A stretch of 64,000 bases of DNA from Diploscapter coronatus (taxonomy: Eukaryota > Nematoda > Chromadorea > Rhabditida > Rhabditidae). Below the pieces are notes generated by a model, which was not told the origin of the DNA, searched no databases, and saw nothing but the letters and a program-made list of their open reading frames with translations. Numbering within the stretch: the stretch's first letter is position 1; every line of letters starts with the position of its first letter. Position numbers and translations under genes: made by a program. The stretch is taken from positions 6,029,249-6,093,248 of the forward strand of contig OZ038423.1 of NCBI GenBank assembly GCA_964036155.1, read 5' to 3'. Shown one piece after another: positions 61,501-64,000 of this stretch.

Positions 61501-64000
61501 CAAAATCGAAGTAGGTAAAATGACATTAAACGGAAATCCTCAGGCCTGGCTTGGCTGGCATAAGCAGTGACTGATTAGGAGCAGAGATGTGGTAGAGTAG
61601 AGGAGTGGAGTAGTGAAAGCCATAATTATCGAGTGAGTGTGTAAGCATGTAATGCTTTGATGCCTTAGAGAGGAAGAAAGAACAGAATGAATGCAAGAAG
61701 TCATTCGTCTAAGGAAACGGGATAGGGCTAAAGGGATAGGGATACATGACTGCATGGTTAAAGACCTAATGCAGACAGCCGTAATCTGTCTCACTTCCTT
61801 CTCTTCCAACCCAACCAAATACTAAATTTATCGTTCATTTGTTCCAGAGTGCACCCCCAATTCCTTTACTTCGACTATATGAGCTATACACCAATCAAGC
61901 CTCTCGCTCACAGTCCATAACAACTCGATGCAGTTTTGAGACGAATGCTCATGGCTTTGGACAATAAGAAAATATATGAGAATAAATCGCGTCCCGCAGC
62001 GAATAAATATACAGCTAATTGCACAAAAACGATTCTCATTGTAGTTGGAAAACAACCAGAGTAAGTTGAGCGGATAAAATTGACTTTGGGGAGGGAAGGA
62101 AGAAGATAAACGCGTAAAATGGAAGAAGAACATCGATGCATAAAGGAGTAAGGTCAAGTACTGCAACAACAAGGCTTACGAAATTTAGCGGAATTTATCG
62201 AATTTTGAAAATTCCATAAATATCTGAATATATGCAAAGGAGTTAGCATGAAATGGATCAAAACGAACGTCTATCCTTCAATTCAAAAGGTTTAGCAGTC
62301 AATATACTCGTTACTCAAGTGCAAGCACATTAATCTTGGAGTTTCAATGGTGTTTCAAAAATAAATCATTAACACGCACACGTTTTAATGTCGTATTTGA
62401 ATATTGTATAGATCTCAAAGCTTTCCGGATGTTATTGAAAAGTTTCAATAAAAGTAAACTTTGAAGGCTCAGATTGAAACATCGAATCATTTATGAGAAG
62501 AAAAATGCGATAAAATCTCAAATGGTTTCAAAAGCTGAAAATTCTTAGAGATGCTGCTTTTGATATGCCAATGTTATTTCATGAACATACATGAGCTTGG
62601 CAGAAGTCGAGAGTAGAAGAGTCGAAATAAAAAGAACGAAAAAGGGGAAGGATAGAGAGGAAGTGAAAGAAATCGAGAAAAGAATGAGAAGAAGGACGAA
62701 TAATTGGTGAAAAAGGAGAAAAAGACCCGAATCCGAGTCAAAAAGTCGAACGAAAGTCGAAATGACCAGAAAAAGTAAGGAGTGCAAAAAGGGGATAAAG
62801 GGAGAATTCGACGCAGTTTGAGTGGAAAGTCAGAGTTGCGATTGGAAGGAAGGAAGGAAGGATGAACGAGTGAGGATTTACGCAAAATGACTGCTGAATG
62901 ACATACATTACGCTCAGAAAACACTATAATAGGTGAGAGGGAGGGAAATATTTCGGAAGCCGGAAATATCCAGGAAAAAGACTGTCTATAGGTTGATGGA
63001 AGCAAGCGTGATTTATGAAACTGGCTATTAGACAAGAAATCATACCGGAAGAAAATACTTGCAGTACGAGAGCTCGTTTCTTGGAAGTAAGATCTCTTTT
63101 TTAGTTTCGAGTATTAGCTGAGAATCAGAGATGCCCACAAATAAGGTACAGGTATGGATTTTTGAACTATGGGGAAAGAGGGATAAAAGTTCGAAAAAAT
63201 TATACTTCTCCATAGTCAAGACAGGTAGAAGATACGACCATTTCGGATTTAATTCAGGTACAAACAAAGATTTTTAGGCAGCCCTGAAATCCCTGCTGAC
63301 AATTATAAATGTTTTAGGGAACGAATTTTAATTCTGCGAAATCGTTATTTATCTTATTTGGGTTTAACCTTTTCAATGAATGTCAACTTCAGAGTAGGCT
63401 ATCATTCTAGTCCATCTAAACATGGATCATAGTCATCAATTACTCTGAGAAAATTCATATATTGACAATGAAATAGTTTCATTGGCAAGATAAGTGTTTC
63501 AGCTTTTGATAAAATGAACGACGTATTTCATAGCCAAATATAAATAAAGACAGAGCTGTTGCAATTAGAACGGAAGGAGAATCAGAAGAGAGGGGGAAAG
63601 AAATCGAACAGAAACGGATAAGCCGTTTAGGCTGCAAAAGCGAAAGGGAACGCGTGGGAATCGAGAGAGAATCAAATGACCCTAACGAATTAAATAAGTT
63701 GTCAATGTGATAAGTGCATTCGTGCTAAATTTTAATTATCAGGTTTGCATTATCACGTATCAATTTGTATGCAATAAAAACACCTCATTGAAGAAGTTAG
63801 CAAAATTCAGGAATGATAAATCCCTGAATTTTAAGCTTTCATTTTTATAGGATAAAGATTAGGTCACCTTTCTAAAATCTTTCTCTACAAATGTGTATGG
63901 ATAGTAATAAGTTGGGCAAGAATTTGTGGACCAACATATAAAGCAGCATCAATGCGGATTCATATCCAGATATCCAACATACCTTAGATATTGAAGCTGT
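58580..64000. other. About 5.4 kb without a convincing gene
   Basis: Purine-rich stretches on the + strand at 59.75-60.4, 60.8-60.9 and 62.6-62.85 kb produce several long but low-complexity frames on the - strand. Short tandem repeats occur at about 60145 (GGCA)n and 62845 (GGAA)n. An acceptor-like TTCCAG near 61847 opens a 38-codon frame without a donor. A hAT-like MITE copy lies at 63126-63286. The base-skewed patches resemble the upstream regions of the lysine-rich gene and mdl-1, so a gene may begin just outside the window. Confidence 0.4.
63126..63286. mobile_element. Second, diverged copy of the hAT-like MITE
   Basis: Ends CAGAGATGCCCACAAAT and (on the - strand) CAGGGCTGCCTAAAAAT are inverted repeats. 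It shares with the copy at 18706-18835 the blocks TGCCCACA, TAAGGTACAGG, GATACGA and AATTCAGGTACA. The flanks (CTGAGAAT and AAATCCCT) no longer match, so it is older, or the ends are shifted by a few bases. Confidence 0.65.

Noticed and set aside
59789..63035. Several Ser/Phe/Leu-rich open frames on the - strand
   Set aside because: All mirror purine-rich + strand patches; no motif, start context or splice pattern supports them.
1..64000. tRNA, rRNA, CRISPR array or bacterial operon features
   Set aside because: None seen. No B-box GGTTCGA with a partner, no regularly spaced repeats, and the gene structure is clearly eukaryotic.

Overview
The window looks like nuclear DNA of a nematode. It is AT-rich and its genes are split into many small exons by introns as short as 36-43 nt, alongside some of 0.5-4.4 kb. 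Introns end in TTTCAG-type acceptors, and several start codons lie a few bases after an acceptor-like TTTCAG, as expected for spliced-leader trans-splicing. The protein families are also nematode-like: a serpentine chemoreceptor, a secreted protein with ET-module-like cysteine repeats, a VWA-like/CUB secreted protein and an MDL-1 (Mad) bHLH factor. Single ORFs are poor guides here; the genes below were built by joining exons whose reading phases agree. I could run no search, so family names rest on motifs.

Layout. 1.4-5.8 kb (+): 3' two thirds of an M1 zinc aminopeptidase, reading HExxH-x18-E, with part of the zinc motif on a 12-nt microexon. 6.5-9.0 kb (-): a 259-aa protein with an acidic start and a Lys/Ala/Pro-rich tail. 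12.1-13.6 kb (-): an unrecognised 388-aa protein in six exons. 17.8-18.6 kb (+): a small single-pass membrane protein. 21.5-28.6 kb (+): a four-helix claudin/PMP22-like protein whose first exon I could not find. 28.6-39.3 kb: a long stretch without a convincing gene, passing into the upstream region of 39.3-43.8 kb (+), the mdl-1 orthologue (Sin3-interaction helix, bHLH, short zipper). 50.7-52.3 kb (+): VWA-like plus CUB. 53.2-55.1 kb (+): a 7TM receptor. 56.1-58.6 kb (-): signal peptide, three cysteine-rich modules and a GPI-like tail. 58.6-64 kb: no convincing gene.

Mobile-element debris explains much of the non-genic structure. I see four copies of a palindromic MITE sharing the core ACGAAATAGTA, one with a perfect 9-bp target duplication. 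There are also two copies of a hAT-like MITE, one with a perfect 8-bp duplication; a 413-bp foldback flanked by TTAA; a Tc1/mariner-like MITE inside an intron; and a possible solo LTR.

The genes do not form one pathway. Three neighbours at 50-59 kb encode secreted or surface proteins (VWA-like/CUB, chemoreceptor, cysteine-rich GPI-type), which may reflect an environment-facing cluster, but that is inference. The two points most worth following are the microexon that could switch the aminopeptidase zinc site on or off, and the cluster of CACGTG E-boxes across mdl-1, whose own product family binds CACGTG.
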